A DNA stretch of 64,000 nucleotides, taken from positions 186,001 through 250,000 of the forward strand of contig NZ_CABVHJ010000006.1 of the NCBI RefSeq assembly GCF_902497745.1. Reading direction: 5' to 3'. Shown one piece after another: positions 8,342-18,712 of this stretch. How positions within the stretch are numbered: the first letter of the stretch is position 1; each line of letters begins with the position of its first letter. The translations under genes and the position numbers were made by a program. Under the pieces are notes generated by a model. That model searched no databases, was not told the origin of the DNA, and saw nothing but the letters and a program-made list of their open reading frames with translations. The DNA is from Pseudomonas fluorescens (GTDB taxonomy: Bacteria > Pseudomonadota > Gammaproteobacteria > Pseudomonadales > Pseudomonadaceae).

Positions 8342-9724
8342 TTACGCAGCCTCCACATTAAGCATCAGTTGAACGTTGATCGCCTCGGCGGCGCGTTTGC
8401 CGTGCTGCACGGCTTGCACGGTGAGGTCCTGATCAAGGCTGGTGCAATCGCCGCCGGCATACACGCCGGGGATGCTGGTGCGCATGTTTTCGTCGACCTG
8501 AATGCGTTCGCCCTGGCGCTTGAGTTCACGGGCCAACGGGTCGGCGAGGGCGCTGCCATCGAACGCTTGGCCGATGGCTTTGAAGATCGCATCGGCGGCC
8601 AGTTCGAAGGTTTCGCCGGTGGTTTGCAGGCGACCGTCGACCAGATCGGTGCGGGCGAAACGCATGCCGCGCACATGGCCCTGAGTGTCGAGCAGCACTT
8701 CTTCCGGTTGCGCCCAGGTCAGCAGACGTACCTGATTGGCTTTGGCGATGTCTTGTTCGTGACCGGTGGCGCCCATGTCGGCGGCGCCACGGCGATAGAC
8801 CAGATTGACGTCGCGGGCACCGAGGCGAGCCATTTGCACGGCCATGTCGATCGCCGTATTGCCGGCGCCGAGCACGATGCAGCGTTCGGCCAGTGGCAGT
8901 TGCGTGAGGTCATCGGCCTGACGCAGTTCGCGGATGTAGTCGGTGGCGGCGAGCAGACCCGGGGCATCTTCGTGAGGCAGGCCGAGTTGTTTGCTGGCAT
9001 TGAGGCCAAGGCCGAGGAATACCGCGTCGAACTGCTGATGCAATTCGCTGAGGGGCAGATTCTCGCCGAGCTTTTGCCCATGACGGATCTCGATGCCGCC
9101 GATTTGCATGAGGAAATCCAGTTCCTTTTGCGCGTAGTCGTCGACCAGTTTGTACTTGGCGATCCCGTACTCATTGAGACCGCCAGCCTTCTCCCGTGCT
9201 TCGAAAATCACCACGTCGTGGCCGTGCATGGCACTGCGATGGGCGCATGACAAACCGGCCGGTCCCGCCCCGACCACGGCGATGCGTTTGCCGGTGATGG
9301 CGGCGCGCTGGAACGGGTGCTCGCTGAAGTGTGCGTTATCCACGGCGTAGCGTTGCAGCAGGCCGATCAGCACCGGCGCGCATTCCTGAGCGTTGTTGCG
9401 CACACAGGCTTGCTGACAAAGGATTTCGGTTGGACAGACTCGTGCGCAACTACCGCCAAGGATGTTCGCCGAGAGGATTTTCTGCGCCGCGCCGGGCACA
9501 TTGTCCTGATGGATATTGCGGATGAACGACGGGATGTCGATCTCGCTCGGGCACGCATTCACGCACGGCGCGTCGTAGCAATACAGACAGCGCGAGGCTT
9601 CCAGATGCGCCTGCCGGTCATTGAGCGGCGGCGCCAGATCGGTGAAATGCCCGGCGAGGGCGGCCGCGCTTTCGTGCGGGTGGGGGAGATGGTTCAGGGT
9701 CTCGATCACGGTTGTGTGCCTCAC
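8342..9724 (-). CDS. preT: NAD-dependent dihydropyrimidine dehydrogenase subunit PreT
   Basis: The electron-transfer subunit partnering PreA. The N-terminal Fe-S domain has CLYCYDAPCVNACPSEIDIP. Then come an FAD fold (VVGAGPAGLSCA) and an NAD(P)H fold (VLGAGNTAIDMA), as in the glutamate synthase small subunit family. I chose the GTG at 9724 because GAGG lies 8 bases upstream. A second GTG at 9709 gives a protein beginning VIETLNHLP and is a serious alternative. The longer frame runs back through a REP-type hairpin and is unlikely to be coding. Length is 460 residues with this start. Also called PydX. Confidence 0.95.
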   Translation of the reverse strand: MRHTTVIETLNHLPHPHESAAALAGHFTDLAPPLNDRQAHLEASRCLYCYDAPCVNACPSEIDIPSFIRNIHQDNVPGAAQKILSANILGGSCARVCPTEILCQQACVRNNAQECAPVLIGLLQRYAVDNAHFSEHPFQRAAITGKRIAVVGAGPAGLSCAHRSAMHGHDVVIFEAREKAGGLNEYGIAKYKLVDDYAQKELDFLMQIGGIEIRHGQKLGENLPLSELHQQFDAVFLGLGLNASKQLGLPHEDAPGLLAATDYIRELRQADDLTQLPLAERCIVLGAGNTAIDMAVQMARLGARDVNLVYRRGAADMGATGHEQDIAKANQVRLLTWAQPEEVLLDTQGHVRGMRFARTDLVDGRLQTTGETFELAADAIFKAIGQAFDGSALADPLARELKRQGERIQVDENMRTSIPGVYAGGDCTSLDQDLTVQAVQHGKRAAEAINVQLMLNVEAA

Positions 9725-9755
9725 GGTAACTGCCTCTATCGGGCATTGGCCAAAT

Positions 9756-9850
9756 CCCCGTGTAGGAGCTGCCGAAGGCTGCGATCTGTTGATCTTGCTT
9801 CTCAAAAACAAAATCAAAAGATCGCAGCCTTCGGCAGCTCCTACACGGGG
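9756..9850. repeat. Type-2 palindromic repeat (TGTAGGAGCTGCCGAAGG family)
   Basis: A 95-base inverted repeat with arms of about 35 bases: CCCCGTGTAGGAGCTGCCGA on the left and its complement on the right, with GATCGCAGCC inside. The family differs from the main REP family and recurs at 14876-14955 and 32511-32599. It lies between preT and the dihydropyrimidinase gene. Confidence 0.9.
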
Positions 9851-9862
9851 AATGCATTTCAA

Positions 9863-9892
9863 ATGTGGGAGCGAGCTTGCTCGCGAAGGCCG
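9863..9892. repeat. Single REP
   Basis: A lone ATGTGGGAGCGAGCTTGCTC copy directly after the type-2 repeat and before the dihydropyrimidinase stop. Confidence 0.85.
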
Positions 9893-9904
9893 AAGGCTTG
9901 GATT

Positions 9905-11383
<1,479 letters not shown>

Positions 11384-11419
11384 CTAGATGTTTTATTGAT
11401 GTACAGCGTTGTAGGGTGT

Positions 11420-11443
11420 ATTCCTGTCAGCGCTGTCAGGAAT
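11420..11443. promoter_or_regulatory. 24-base palindrome upstream of hydA
   Basis: Arms ATTCCTGTCAGC and GCTGTCAGGAAT are complementary at 11 of 12 pairs. The position 76 bases before the hydA start fits an operator. The cognate regulator is not shown; the TetR-type protein at 6157-6777 is one candidate. Confidence 0.55.
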
Positions 11444-11541
11444 AGAAGCTAGTCGCAGATTTGCAATAGATCAAGATTATTTTTTATAAGCTTATGACTG
11501 TTTTAAGTATATGAAAAATAACGATAAAAACTGAAAATCAC

Positions 11542-11569
11542 CAAAATGGTGAGGCTGTTCACCATTTTG
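11542..11569. promoter_or_regulatory. 11-base perfect inverted repeat upstream of the NCS1 gene
   Basis: CAAAATGGTGA and TCACCATTTTG are exact complements separated by GGCTGT. The left arm is also part of a shorter palindrome, CACCAAAATGGTG. There is no U-tract, so an operator is likelier than a terminator. Confidence 0.5.
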
Positions 11570-11970
11570 ACGCACTTGACAGGATGGAAATATGAGCAAG
11601 ATTTCCTATGTGAAATCAGCCGCTTGAAGTTGAGCTGCGGTTGCTCGCTCACGATGAAAATAAATGCAGTGCACCAGTTTGAGTCCTGTCTGTTCGGACA
11701 ACTTGCCAGGTGTTTAGCCTGAGCACCCAGACAAGTTTCCGCGAACTCCTCCGGTGAATAATTAAAACTGATGAATATCAGAAAGTTGCAAAGCGTTTGA
11801 AACACCGCCCGATGCGCTAGCGGGTTACCCGGCACGTTTATTGATGCCGCCGCTGACACCATGGCCGGTGCACGAAAGTTGTCAGTTCCTCCGGCCATCG
11901 TCCGGCTCGCACCCTTGTGCGCACGCCGCCTGATGAGCAAAAAAATAATCAGAAGAACAGTGGAGCGGCC

Positions 11971-13455
11971 ATGCAACAGAACAGATCGCAAGTGACCGAG
12001 CGCGACGGCTTGTTCGAACTCGAAGCCGGCAGCGACGTCCTCGACAGTCCCCGTTACAACCACGATATGGCACCGACCAAGGTGCGCGAACGAACCTGGA
12101 ACAAATGGCACATCACCGCGCTGTGGGTCGGCATGTCGATCTGCGTGCCGACCTACACACTCGGCGGTGTCCTCACGGCTTACTTCGGCCTGACTGTTGG
12201 TGAAGCGCTGCTGGCAATTCTGTTCGCCAACATCATCGTGTTGGTCCCGCTGACGCTCAATGCGTTTCCCGGCACCAAGTACGGCATTCCATTTCCGGTG
12301 CTGCTGCGCTCGTCGTTCGGCATTCTCGGCTCCAACGTGCCGTGCCTGATCCGCGCACTGGTGGCGTGTGGCTGGTTCGGCATTCAAACGATGTTTGGCG
12401 GGTTGGCCATTCACCTGTTTCTCGGCTCGGTGTTCGAGGGCTGGAAATCCCTCGGCGGCACGGGTGAGGTGATTGGCTTCATGATCTTCTGGGCGCTGAA
12501 CCTGTGGGTGGTAATCCGTGGCGCCGAGTCGATCAAGTGGCTGGAAACCTTGTCGGCGCCGTTGCTGGTGGCGGTGGGCATTGGCCTGTTGGTGTGGGCG
12601 ATGCCCAATGTGTCGATGACCGAACTGCTGGCGATTCCAGCCAAGCGTCCGGAGGGTGCCAGCGTGGTCAGTTACTTCGCCGCCGGGCTGACCGCGATGG
12701 TCGGTTTCTGGGCGACGTTGTCGCTGAACATTCCCGACTTCAGCCGTTACGCCAAGAGCCAGAAAGATCAGATCCTCGGGCAGATTTTCGGCCTGCCGCT
12801 GACCATGTTTCTGTTCGCCTCCCTCGGCGTGATCATGACGGCCGCGTCGGTGAAACTCGTAGGTGTGACCGTCTCCGATCCGGTCAGTCTGATCGGTCAT
12901 ATCCAAAGCCCGGTGTGGGTGGCGGTGGCGATGGCGTTGATCATCATTGCCACGCTGTCGACCAACACCGCCGCCAACATTGTTTCGCCGACCAATGACT
13001 TCCAGAACATCGCGCCCAAGGTGATCAACCGCACCAAAGCGGTGTTGCTGACCGGGTTGGTCGGGTTGTTGTTGATGGGCCATGAACTACTGAAAAAACT
13101 CGGTCTGATCGTTTCCGATGTGAGCCTGGAAACCGTGTATTCCAACTGGCTGCTGGGCTATTCGAGCCTGCTCGGGCCGATTGCCGGGATCATGGTGGTG
13201 GACTATTTCCTGATCAAGAAACAGCAACTGGACCTGGCCGGGTTGTACCGCGACGACGTGTATCCGGCGTGGAACTGGGCCGGGTTTCTCGCGTTCGGTG
13301 TGCCGGTGGTGTTGACCTTGCTGTCGCTGGGCAGCGATGCGTTCAGCTGGTTCTACAGCTATGGCTGGTTCACCGGCTCGGCGCTGGGCGGGATTATTTA
13401 TTACGGGTTGTGCGTGATGCGCGCGCAGCCTTCGGTCGTGAAGTCGGCGGTGTAG
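11971..13455 (+). CDS. NCS1-family nucleobase:cation symporter
   Basis: A 494-residue transporter of the nucleobase-cation-symport-1 family (Mhp1/CodB/PydP type) with about 12 membrane helices. Typical motifs are NKWHITALWVGMSICVPTYT in helix 1, FPVLLRSSFGILGSNVP, the long ARS-type stretch ending GFWATLSLNIPDFSRYA, and STNTAANIVSPTNDFQNIAP. The ATG at 11971 is chosen for TGGAG a few bases upstream. An earlier in-frame start at 11917 lacks one. The context, between dihydropyrimidinase and N-carbamoyl-beta-alanine amidase, says it imports uracil, thymine, dihydropyrimidines or hydantoins. Confidence 0.92.
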   Translation: MQQNRSQVTERDGLFELEAGSDVLDSPRYNHDMAPTKVRERTWNKWHITALWVGMSICVPTYTLGGVLTAYFGLTVGEALLAILFANIIVLVPLTLNAFPGTKYGIPFPVLLRSSFGILGSNVPCLIRALVACGWFGIQTMFGGLAIHLFLGSVFEGWKSLGGTGEVIGFMIFWALNLWVVIRGAESIKWLETLSAPLLVAVGIGLLVWAMPNVSMTELLAIPAKRPEGASVVSYFAAGLTAMVGFWATLSLNIPDFSRYAKSQKDQILGQIFGLPLTMFLFASLGVIMTAASVKLVGVTVSDPVSLIGHIQSPVWVAVAMALIIIATLSTNTAANIVSPTNDFQNIAPKVINRTKAVLLTGLVGLLLMGHELLKKLGLIVSDVSLETVYSNWLLGYSSLLGPIAGIMVVDYFLIKKQQLDLAGLYRDDVYPAWNWAGFLAFGVPVVLTLLSLGSDAFSWFYSYGWFTGSALGGIIYYGLCVMRAQPSVVKSAV

Positions 13456-13465
13456 CGGATGGCCC

Positions 13466-13536
13466 TTTCGCGAGCAGGCTCGCTCCCACATTTGAAATGC
13501 GTTTCCCCTGTGGGAGCGAGCCTGCTCGCGAAGGCG
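13466..13536. repeat. REP pair, tail-to-tail
   Basis: Two REP copies in the opposite order (complement first) lie between the transporter and amidase genes, which are probably still co-transcribed. Confidence 0.85.
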
Positions 13537-13590
13537 ATCTACCCGACACCAGAGAAATATTCATAAGAAAAGCAGCCTGAGGAGATCCCC

Positions 13591-14874
13591 ATGAACGCAG
13601 CCGTAGACGTTCTGCAATCGACCCATCAGCACATCAACCGCGATCGCCTGTGGGCCTCGCTCATGGAGCTGGCCAAGCTCGGTGCCACGGTCAAGGGCGG
13701 GGTCTGTCGCCTGGCCCTGACCGATCTCGACCGCCAGGCCCGCGACCTCTTCGTGCAGTGGTGCAAGGACGCCGGATGCAGCGTCACCGTCGATGCTGTC
13801 GGCAACATTTTCGCCCGTCGCCCCGGGCGCAATCCGAATCTGCCACCGGTGATGACCGGCAGCCACATCGACACCCAACCCACTGGCGGCAAGTTCGACG
13901 GCTGTTTCGGCGTGCTCGCCGGTGTCGAAGTCCTGCGCACCCTCAACGACCTCGGTGTGGAAACCGAAGCGCCGCTGGAAGTGGTGGTCTGGACCAACGA
14001 AGAAGGCTCGCGCTTCGCACCGTGCATGATGGGCTCCGGCGTGTTCGCGGAGAAATTCACCCTCGAAGAAACCCTCGCCAAAGTCGATGCCGACGGCGTC
14101 ACCGTCGGTGAAGCGCTGAATGCCATTGGTTATGCCGGTTCGCGCAAGGTCAGCGGGCATAAGGTCGGCGCCTATTTTGAGGCACACATCGAACAAGGCC
14201 CGATCCTCGAAGACGAACAGAAAACCATCGGCGTCGTGCTGGGCGCGTTGGGGCAGAAGTGGTTCGACCTCAAGCTGCGCGGCGTCGAAGCCCACGCCGG
14301 CCCGACGCCGATGCACTTGCGTAAAGACGCGCTGGTCGGCGCCTCGGTGATCGTCGGCGCGGTCAACCGCGCCGCCCTCGGTCATCAACCCCATGCCTGC
14401 GGCACCGTTGGTTGCCTGCAAGCCTATCCTGGCTCGCGCAACGTCATCCCCGGCGAAGTGCGCATGACCCTCGACTTCCGTCACTTGGAACCGGCGCGTC
14501 TGGACTCGATGATTGCCGAGGTGAAGCAAGTCATCGAAGCCACCTGTGAGGAACACGGTCTGACTTATGAACTGACCCCGACTGCCGACTTCCCGCCGCT
14601 GTATTTCGAAAAGGGCTGCGTGGAAGCGGTGCGCGGGGCGGCGAAAGGTTTGGGCCTGTCGAATATGGACATCGTCAGCGGCGCCGGGCATGACGCGATT
14701 TTCCTCGCCGAACTCGGCCCGGCGGGGATGATTTTTGTGCCGTGCGAAGGCGGCATCAGCCACAACGAAATCGAGAACGCGGCACCGGATGATCTGGCAG
14801 CGGGGTGTGCGGTGTTGTTGCGGGCGATGCTGGCGGCTTCGGCGATGGTCGCGGGAGGGCAGCGCGCAGCTTGA
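13591..14874 (+). CDS. hyuC: N-carbamoyl-beta-alanine amidase (beta-ureidopropionase), M20 family
   Basis: A 427-residue zinc-dependent amidase completing reductive pyrimidine breakdown by releasing beta-alanine or beta-aminoisobutyrate, ammonia and CO2. M20 metal motifs are visible: TGSHIDTQPTGGKFDG (His and Asp), WTNEEGSRFAP (the Glu pair), EAHIEQGPILE and SGAGHDAIFLAEL. The dimerisation domain lies around residues 215-330. GAGGAG sits 6 bases before the ATG. The assignment over other carbamoyl amidases rests on the neighbouring PreTA and dihydropyrimidinase. Also called PydC. Confidence 0.94.
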   Translation: MNAAVDVLQSTHQHINRDRLWASLMELAKLGATVKGGVCRLALTDLDRQARDLFVQWCKDAGCSVTVDAVGNIFARRPGRNPNLPPVMTGSHIDTQPTGGKFDGCFGVLAGVEVLRTLNDLGVETEAPLEVVVWTNEEGSRFAPCMMGSGVFAEKFTLEETLAKVDADGVTVGEALNAIGYAGSRKVSGHKVGAYFEAHIEQGPILEDEQKTIGVVLGALGQKWFDLKLRGVEAHAGPTPMHLRKDALVGASVIVGAVNRAALGHQPHACGTVGCLQAYPGSRNVIPGEVRMTLDFRHLEPARLDSMIAEVKQVIEATCEEHGLTYELTPTADFPPLYFEKGCVEAVRGAAKGLGLSNMDIVSGAGHDAIFLAELGPAGMIFVPCEGGISHNEIENAAPDDLAAGCAVLLRAMLAASAMVAGGQRAA

Positions 14875-14875
14875 A

Positions 14876-14955
14876 GATCAAAAGATCGCAGCCTTCGGCA
14901 ACTCCTACAGGGAAACCATAAATCCTGTGTAGGAATTGCCGGAGACTGCGATCTT
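14876..14955. repeat. Type-2 palindromic repeat
   Basis: GATCAAAAGATCGCAGCCTT reads toward GGCAACTCCTAC, then the diverged inverted arm GTAGGAATTGCCGGAGACTG. It is the same family as at 9756 and 32511, but more decayed. Confidence 0.8.
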
Positions 14956-14999
14956 CGCTGTCACCACAACGTCATGAAAATGTGTGAATTTGCCGGCCC

Positions 15000-15941
15000 A
15001 TGAAAATCATCACCTCCGGCGCGTCCTATCTGGACATCGACGCCTACGCCTGCTGCATCGCTTACGCAGAATTGCTCAACCTGCAAGGCATTCCCGCCCG
15101 CGCCGTCAGTAGCGCACAACCTAACGCCAGCGTTTCGCACACCGTGCTCGGCTGGGCTGCTACTTTTGACGATTGCCAGCCGACGCTGGACGATGAGTTT
15201 GTCCTGGTCGATGTCTCGGACTATCACCATTTCGACCCGTTGGTGGTGCTCGAACGGGTGGTGGAGATCATCGATCATCATCCGGGGTTCGAGCATTACT
15301 GGCAGCAGACGCTTGGGGCTGCCGCCGATATCCGTGCGATCGGCGCGGCGGCAACTCAGGTTTTTCAGCGCTGGCAGACGGCCGGTGTGCTGCCGCAGAT
15401 CAGCATGCAAAGTGCCGCTTTGCTGGCCACCGCGATTCTCGACAACACGCTGAATTTTACCGGGCAGATGACCACTCCAGCGGACATTGAGGCCTATACC
15501 GATCTCGCTTCACGGGCAAAACTGACCGCAGACTGGCCCCGGCAGTATTTTCTCGAATGCCAGGCCAGCATCGAATCGGACCTCGCCGCAGCTTTGGCAG
15601 CCGACTCGAAACGGATGAAGTCCGAGAGCAACCTGCCAGGCTTCTTTGCGCAAATGACCGTGTGGGATGCCGACGCTTTGCTGCAAAAACACCGGTCGAT
15701 GATCGAGCGCTGGATGGCAGAGCAGGGCGATGACTGGCTGTTGAATGTCATCAGCATTCGCGACAGCAAAAGCTGTCTGCTGGCACCGAATCACGTCAGC
15801 CAAGCAAAGCTCAATTGTCTATGGCCACTCGACTGGCAGGCTGGAGTCGCCGTTGTGTCGCCGTCAATGTTGCGCAAGGAATGGCTGAAATTGGGGCTGG
15901 ACGCTGCCAGTCACTGCGCGCCAAACACCATCGTCCAGTAA
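15000..15941 (+). CDS. DHH-family phosphoesterase-like protein
   Basis: A 313-residue protein with the DHH phosphoesterase layout. Near the N terminus is SGASYLDIDAYACCIAY (Asp metal ligands), then VLVDVSDYHHF, then the family-defining VEIIDHHPGFEHY (Asp-His-His), then ATAILDNTLNF with another Asp. The C-terminal half would be the DHHA2-type domain. This arrangement is found in manganese inorganic pyrophosphatases and exopolyphosphatases; nanoRNases differ in the C-terminal domain. The substrate is unassigned. The Shine-Dalgarno is weak. The last 31 bases overlap the convergent CAP-domain gene. Confidence 0.8.
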   Translation: MKIITSGASYLDIDAYACCIAYAELLNLQGIPARAVSSAQPNASVSHTVLGWAATFDDCQPTLDDEFVLVDVSDYHHFDPLVVLERVVEIIDHHPGFEHYWQQTLGAAADIRAIGAAATQVFQRWQTAGVLPQISMQSAALLATAILDNTLNFTGQMTTPADIEAYTDLASRAKLTADWPRQYFLECQASIESDLAAALAADSKRMKSESNLPGFFAQMTVWDADALLQKHRSMIERWMAEQGDDWLLNVISIRDSKSCLLAPNHVSQAKLNCLWPLDWQAGVAVVSPSMLRKEWLKLGLDAASHCAPNTIVQ

Positions 15942-16777
15942 ACCCCTTCATCACTGCGCGCCTCACTGGCAAACCCGGCACCGACCTGGGTAAACATCGG
16001 GTTCATCAGATTGGCGCAGTGCCCGGGACTGGCCAGCCATCCGGCCATGGCCTTGCCCGGTGAACTCTGCCCGGCGGCAATGTTTTCGCCGATTTGCCGA
16101 CCGCGATAGCCGGCCGCGCGGGCGCGATCGGCGGGCAGGTCACCGTCCGGGTCGCGGTGGGCGAAATAGTTGCCGTAAGCCATGGCTTTGCTGTGCCCCT
16201 GCGCGGCGGCGCCCAACGCCGCGTTCCAACTCAACGGTCGGGCGGCGGCGAAGCGCTGGCGCCCGCACATGCGTGGCCGGGCGCGCGCGGCGTTGACCTC
16301 GGCCAGCAGGGCCTTGCCGACGCTGCGGTTATCGCCAACGCGGCTGTCGAGCACCGGTTGCGCCAACACCACTTGCCACTCATTGCGCGAACGACTGACA
16401 CCGATGTCGGCGTAGCTCGCATCCAGCAGCGCGGCGCAGTGCTCGTCTTGCAGCAGGTCGAAAGCCTCTTCGGCGTCCTCGGCGCCAATCACGCGAATAC
16501 TGCGCACCGCCACGGCCGAATAACCGGACGACTTCAACGCTTCACGCATGCCGCCGGCGTAGCGATAACCGATCGGCAACGCCAGGTTCGACTTCAGCGC
16601 CAACGGTGCCAAGCGTTGCGCCGGGCGTCGATCGCAACGTTGCGGATGGGCGCGATAGTCGTTGATGGCGGCCACCAGTTGCCGCTCCGCACCGGCAAGG
16701 GCAGTTTCAGCGAACAACGGTGAAAGGATCAGCAGGCACAGCGAAACCAAGCGAGACGAGCGAACGGCGTGGCGCAT
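15911..16777 (-). CDS. CAP-domain (SCP/PR-1-like) exported protein
   Basis: A 288-residue protein with an N-terminal signal peptide (hydrophobic residues ~10-27, ending ALAGAERQL). The C-terminal half is a CAP domain: LLAEVNAARARPRMCG, WNAALGAAAQGHSKAMA, NYFAHRDPDGDLPADRARAA, GYRGRQIGENIAAGQSSPG and GHCANLMNPMFTQVGAGFA, including the conserved His-Glu-His set. The N-terminal half looks like a diverged duplicate that has lost these residues. The role of bacterial CAP proteins is poorly known. The 3' end overlaps the DHH gene. Confidence 0.88.
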   Translation of the reverse strand: MRHAVRSSRLVSLCLLILSPLFAETALAGAERQLVAAINDYRAHPQRCDRRPAQRLAPLALKSNLALPIGYRYAGGMREALKSSGYSAVAVRSIRVIGAEDAEEAFDLLQDEHCAALLDASYADIGVSRSRNEWQVVLAQPVLDSRVGDNRSVGKALLAEVNAARARPRMCGRQRFAAARPLSWNAALGAAAQGHSKAMAYGNYFAHRDPDGDLPADRARAAGYRGRQIGENIAAGQSSPGKAMAGWLASPGHCANLMNPMFTQVGAGFASEARSDEGVYWTMVFGAQ

Positions 16778-16865
16778 GAGACGGGCAGCTCTGAAGAGGG
16801 ACAGCGCAAAAGTTGATTGAACCGCAGAACGCGGCGCGAGTAGGACTGGGGAATCGGGACTTGGT

Positions 16866-17636
16866 TCACCGATTCAACACATCCGCCATCCACTGCAAAT
16901 ACTGCACACGGTCGGAGATCGAGTTATGCCCCGAATCCGGCACCACCCTGAGCACCGCCACGCCTTGCGGGAAGTGCTCCAGCAAGCGCTGCGTGCTGGC
17001 GCGCGGAATCACCTCGTCGTCACTCGCCGCCAGCAACAACGTCGGCACGCGGATATGCGCGGCGTACTTGCCTGATTCAAAACGATCCTTGAGCAACCAC
17101 TGCACCGGCACCCATGGGTATTGCCGCGCCGCGATTTCTTCGAGGCTGTTGTAAGGCGTCACCAGAATCAATTGCTGCACCGGCCGCTGACTGGCCAGAC
17201 GCACGGCCACTCCGGAACCGAGACTGCGCCCGACCACGGCAATCTGCGGATGACTGGCGTAGACCTGATCGAACAGTGCCAGAGCATCCTCGGCAATCGC
17301 CGCCTCGGACGGTGAACCATCGCTGCCACCAAAACCGCGATAGTTGAGCAGATACACCGCGTATTCAGGAAATGCCTCGGCAAACTCCGGCAGATTGCGC
17401 GACACGTCCTCGGCATTACCACCGAAATAGATCAGCGCCCTCGGCCCGACCCGCTCGCGGGTGACCACCGAAACCTGCGCATCCGGCATCGACAGGGTTA
17501 TCCGGGAATCAGCGCTGTTGACGGCATTGGGCTGCGGAAAATAGATCAGCGAACGCTGGAAAAAGAACAGCGCCGCACACAGCACCAAGTACACGGCAAC
17601 GATCAATGCGACGAGTGACATCAGGGTTCGGGACAT
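16866..17636 (-). CDS. Alpha/beta hydrolase, BEM46/ABHD13-like, membrane-anchored
   Basis: A 256-residue protein with one N-terminal hydrophobic anchor (MSLVALIVAVYLVLCAALFF) followed by QRSLIYFPQPN, as in the BEM46/ABHD13 family. The nucleophile elbow is VVGRSLGSGVAVRLA (Ser in GxSxG-like GRSLG). The oxyanion region is IYFGGNAEDVS. The catalytic Asp lies in LLAASDDEVIPRAST and the His near VVPDSGHNSI. The start at 17636 is chosen so that the anchor is N-terminal; longer frames run into the divergent promoter. The substrate is unknown. Confidence 0.9.
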   Translation of the reverse strand: MSRTLMSLVALIVAVYLVLCAALFFFQRSLIYFPQPNAVNSADSRITLSMPDAQVSVVTRERVGPRALIYFGGNAEDVSRNLPEFAEAFPEYAVYLLNYRGFGGSDGSPSEAAIAEDALALFDQVYASHPQIAVVGRSLGSGVAVRLASQRPVQQLILVTPYNSLEEIAARQYPWVPVQWLLKDRFESGKYAAHIRVPTLLLAASDDEVIPRASTQRLLEHFPQGVAVLRVVPDSGHNSISDRVQYLQWMADVLNR

Positions 17637-17748
17637 TCGGCTACTTTTAACGGTGTGTGAAGGATCGCTGTCGCAGTGTAGTCCAGCCGTGCAACCGGGC
17701 CGCTCGCACACACAACATGCAACAGATCCACGCAGCAGGGGAACCAGC

Positions 17749-18693
17749 ATGAGCCACACTGAGGGTTACTCCCGTCGCCGATTGCTCACGCTGGCTGCCG
17801 GGGTTTCGGCGGTCTTCACCTTTGATCGGGCGTTGGCCACAACCACCACGCCCGCGACTTCCGGAGGCCACGCCATGCAGACCCGCGCCATCCCGTCCAG
17901 CGCCGAGTCGCTGCCCATCGTGGGGCTGGGCACCTATCGCGGCTTCGACGTCGCCCCCGGTGATCCGGCCTACCGGCAATTGCCGACGGTGCTCGATGAG
18001 CTGTTCACCAAGGGCGGCACGCTGATCGACAGTTCACCGATGTACGGCCGGGCAGAGGAAACCACCGGTGAACTGCTGTCGATCCACGAGCCGCGTTCGC
18101 CGGCGTTTCTGGCCACCAAGGTGTGGACGCGCGGGCGCGAGGAGGGCATCGCGCAGATGGAGCAGTCATTCAGTCTGCTGCGCACCGAACGCATCGACCT
18201 GATGCAGATCCACAACCTGCTCGACTGGCAAACCCACCTGCCGACCTTGCGCGAATGGAAAGCCCAGGGGCGCATCCGTTACATCGGCATCACCCATTAC
18301 ACGCCCTCGGCCTACGACGAAGTCGAAGCGGTGCTGAAGGCCGAACAACTGGATTTTCTGCAAATCAATTACGCCCTCGATGATCGCGGCGTGGAAAAAC
18401 GCATTCTGCCGCTGTGTCGCGAGCGCGGTGTGGCGGTGATCTGTAATCGGCCATTCGGTGGCGGCGGACTGCTGGCCCGGCTCAAAGGCAAACCGCTGCC
18501 GGGCTGGGTGTCGGATGTGCAGGTCAACAGTTGGTCGCAATTGGCGTTGAAGTTTCTGCTCTCACATTCGGCAGTGACTTGCGTGATTCCGGGTACGAGT
18601 AATTCACGCTATATGGCCGACAACGCCAAGGCCGGGTTCGGACCGATGCTCACCGATGCGCAACGGCATCAGTTGATTGCGTTGCTGGGTTGA
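17749..18693 (+). CDS. Aldo/keto reductase with Tat signal
   Basis: A 314-residue protein starting at 17749 with the twin-arginine motif YSRRRLLTLAAGVSAVFTF, so it is likely exported folded to the periplasm. The aldo/keto reductase fold follows, with LIDSSPMYGRAEETTGELLS (catalytic Asp and Tyr), FLATKVWTRGREEG (Lys) and LMQIHNLLDWQTHL (His). The C-terminal nucleotide loop is CVIPGTSNSRYMADN. Most family members are cytoplasmic NADPH enzymes, so a Tat signal raises the question of its cofactor. It diverges from the hydrolase gene. Confidence 0.9.
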   Translation: MSHTEGYSRRRLLTLAAGVSAVFTFDRALATTTTPATSGGHAMQTRAIPSSAESLPIVGLGTYRGFDVAPGDPAYRQLPTVLDELFTKGGTLIDSSPMYGRAEETTGELLSIHEPRSPAFLATKVWTRGREEGIAQMEQSFSLLRTERIDLMQIHNLLDWQTHLPTLREWKAQGRIRYIGITHYTPSAYDEVEAVLKAEQLDFLQINYALDDRGVEKRILPLCRERGVAVICNRPFGGGGLLARLKGKPLPGWVSDVQVNSWSQLALKFLLSHSAVTCVIPGTSNSRYMADNAKAGFGPMLTDAQRHQLIALLG

Positions 18694-18712
18694 TCGATCT
18701 CGTAGACGGTGC

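Noticed and set aside
7286..9250. 654-codon open frame on the plus strand opposite preA and preT
   Set aside because: It lies antisense to two recognisable enzymes and has composition typical of the opposite strand of GC-rich codons (His, Arg, Asp, Gly-rich). No domain seen.
11503..13083. 526-codon minus-strand frame opposite the NCS1 transporter
   Set aside because: Antisense shadow; the plus-strand frame has clear transporter motifs and a ribosome site.
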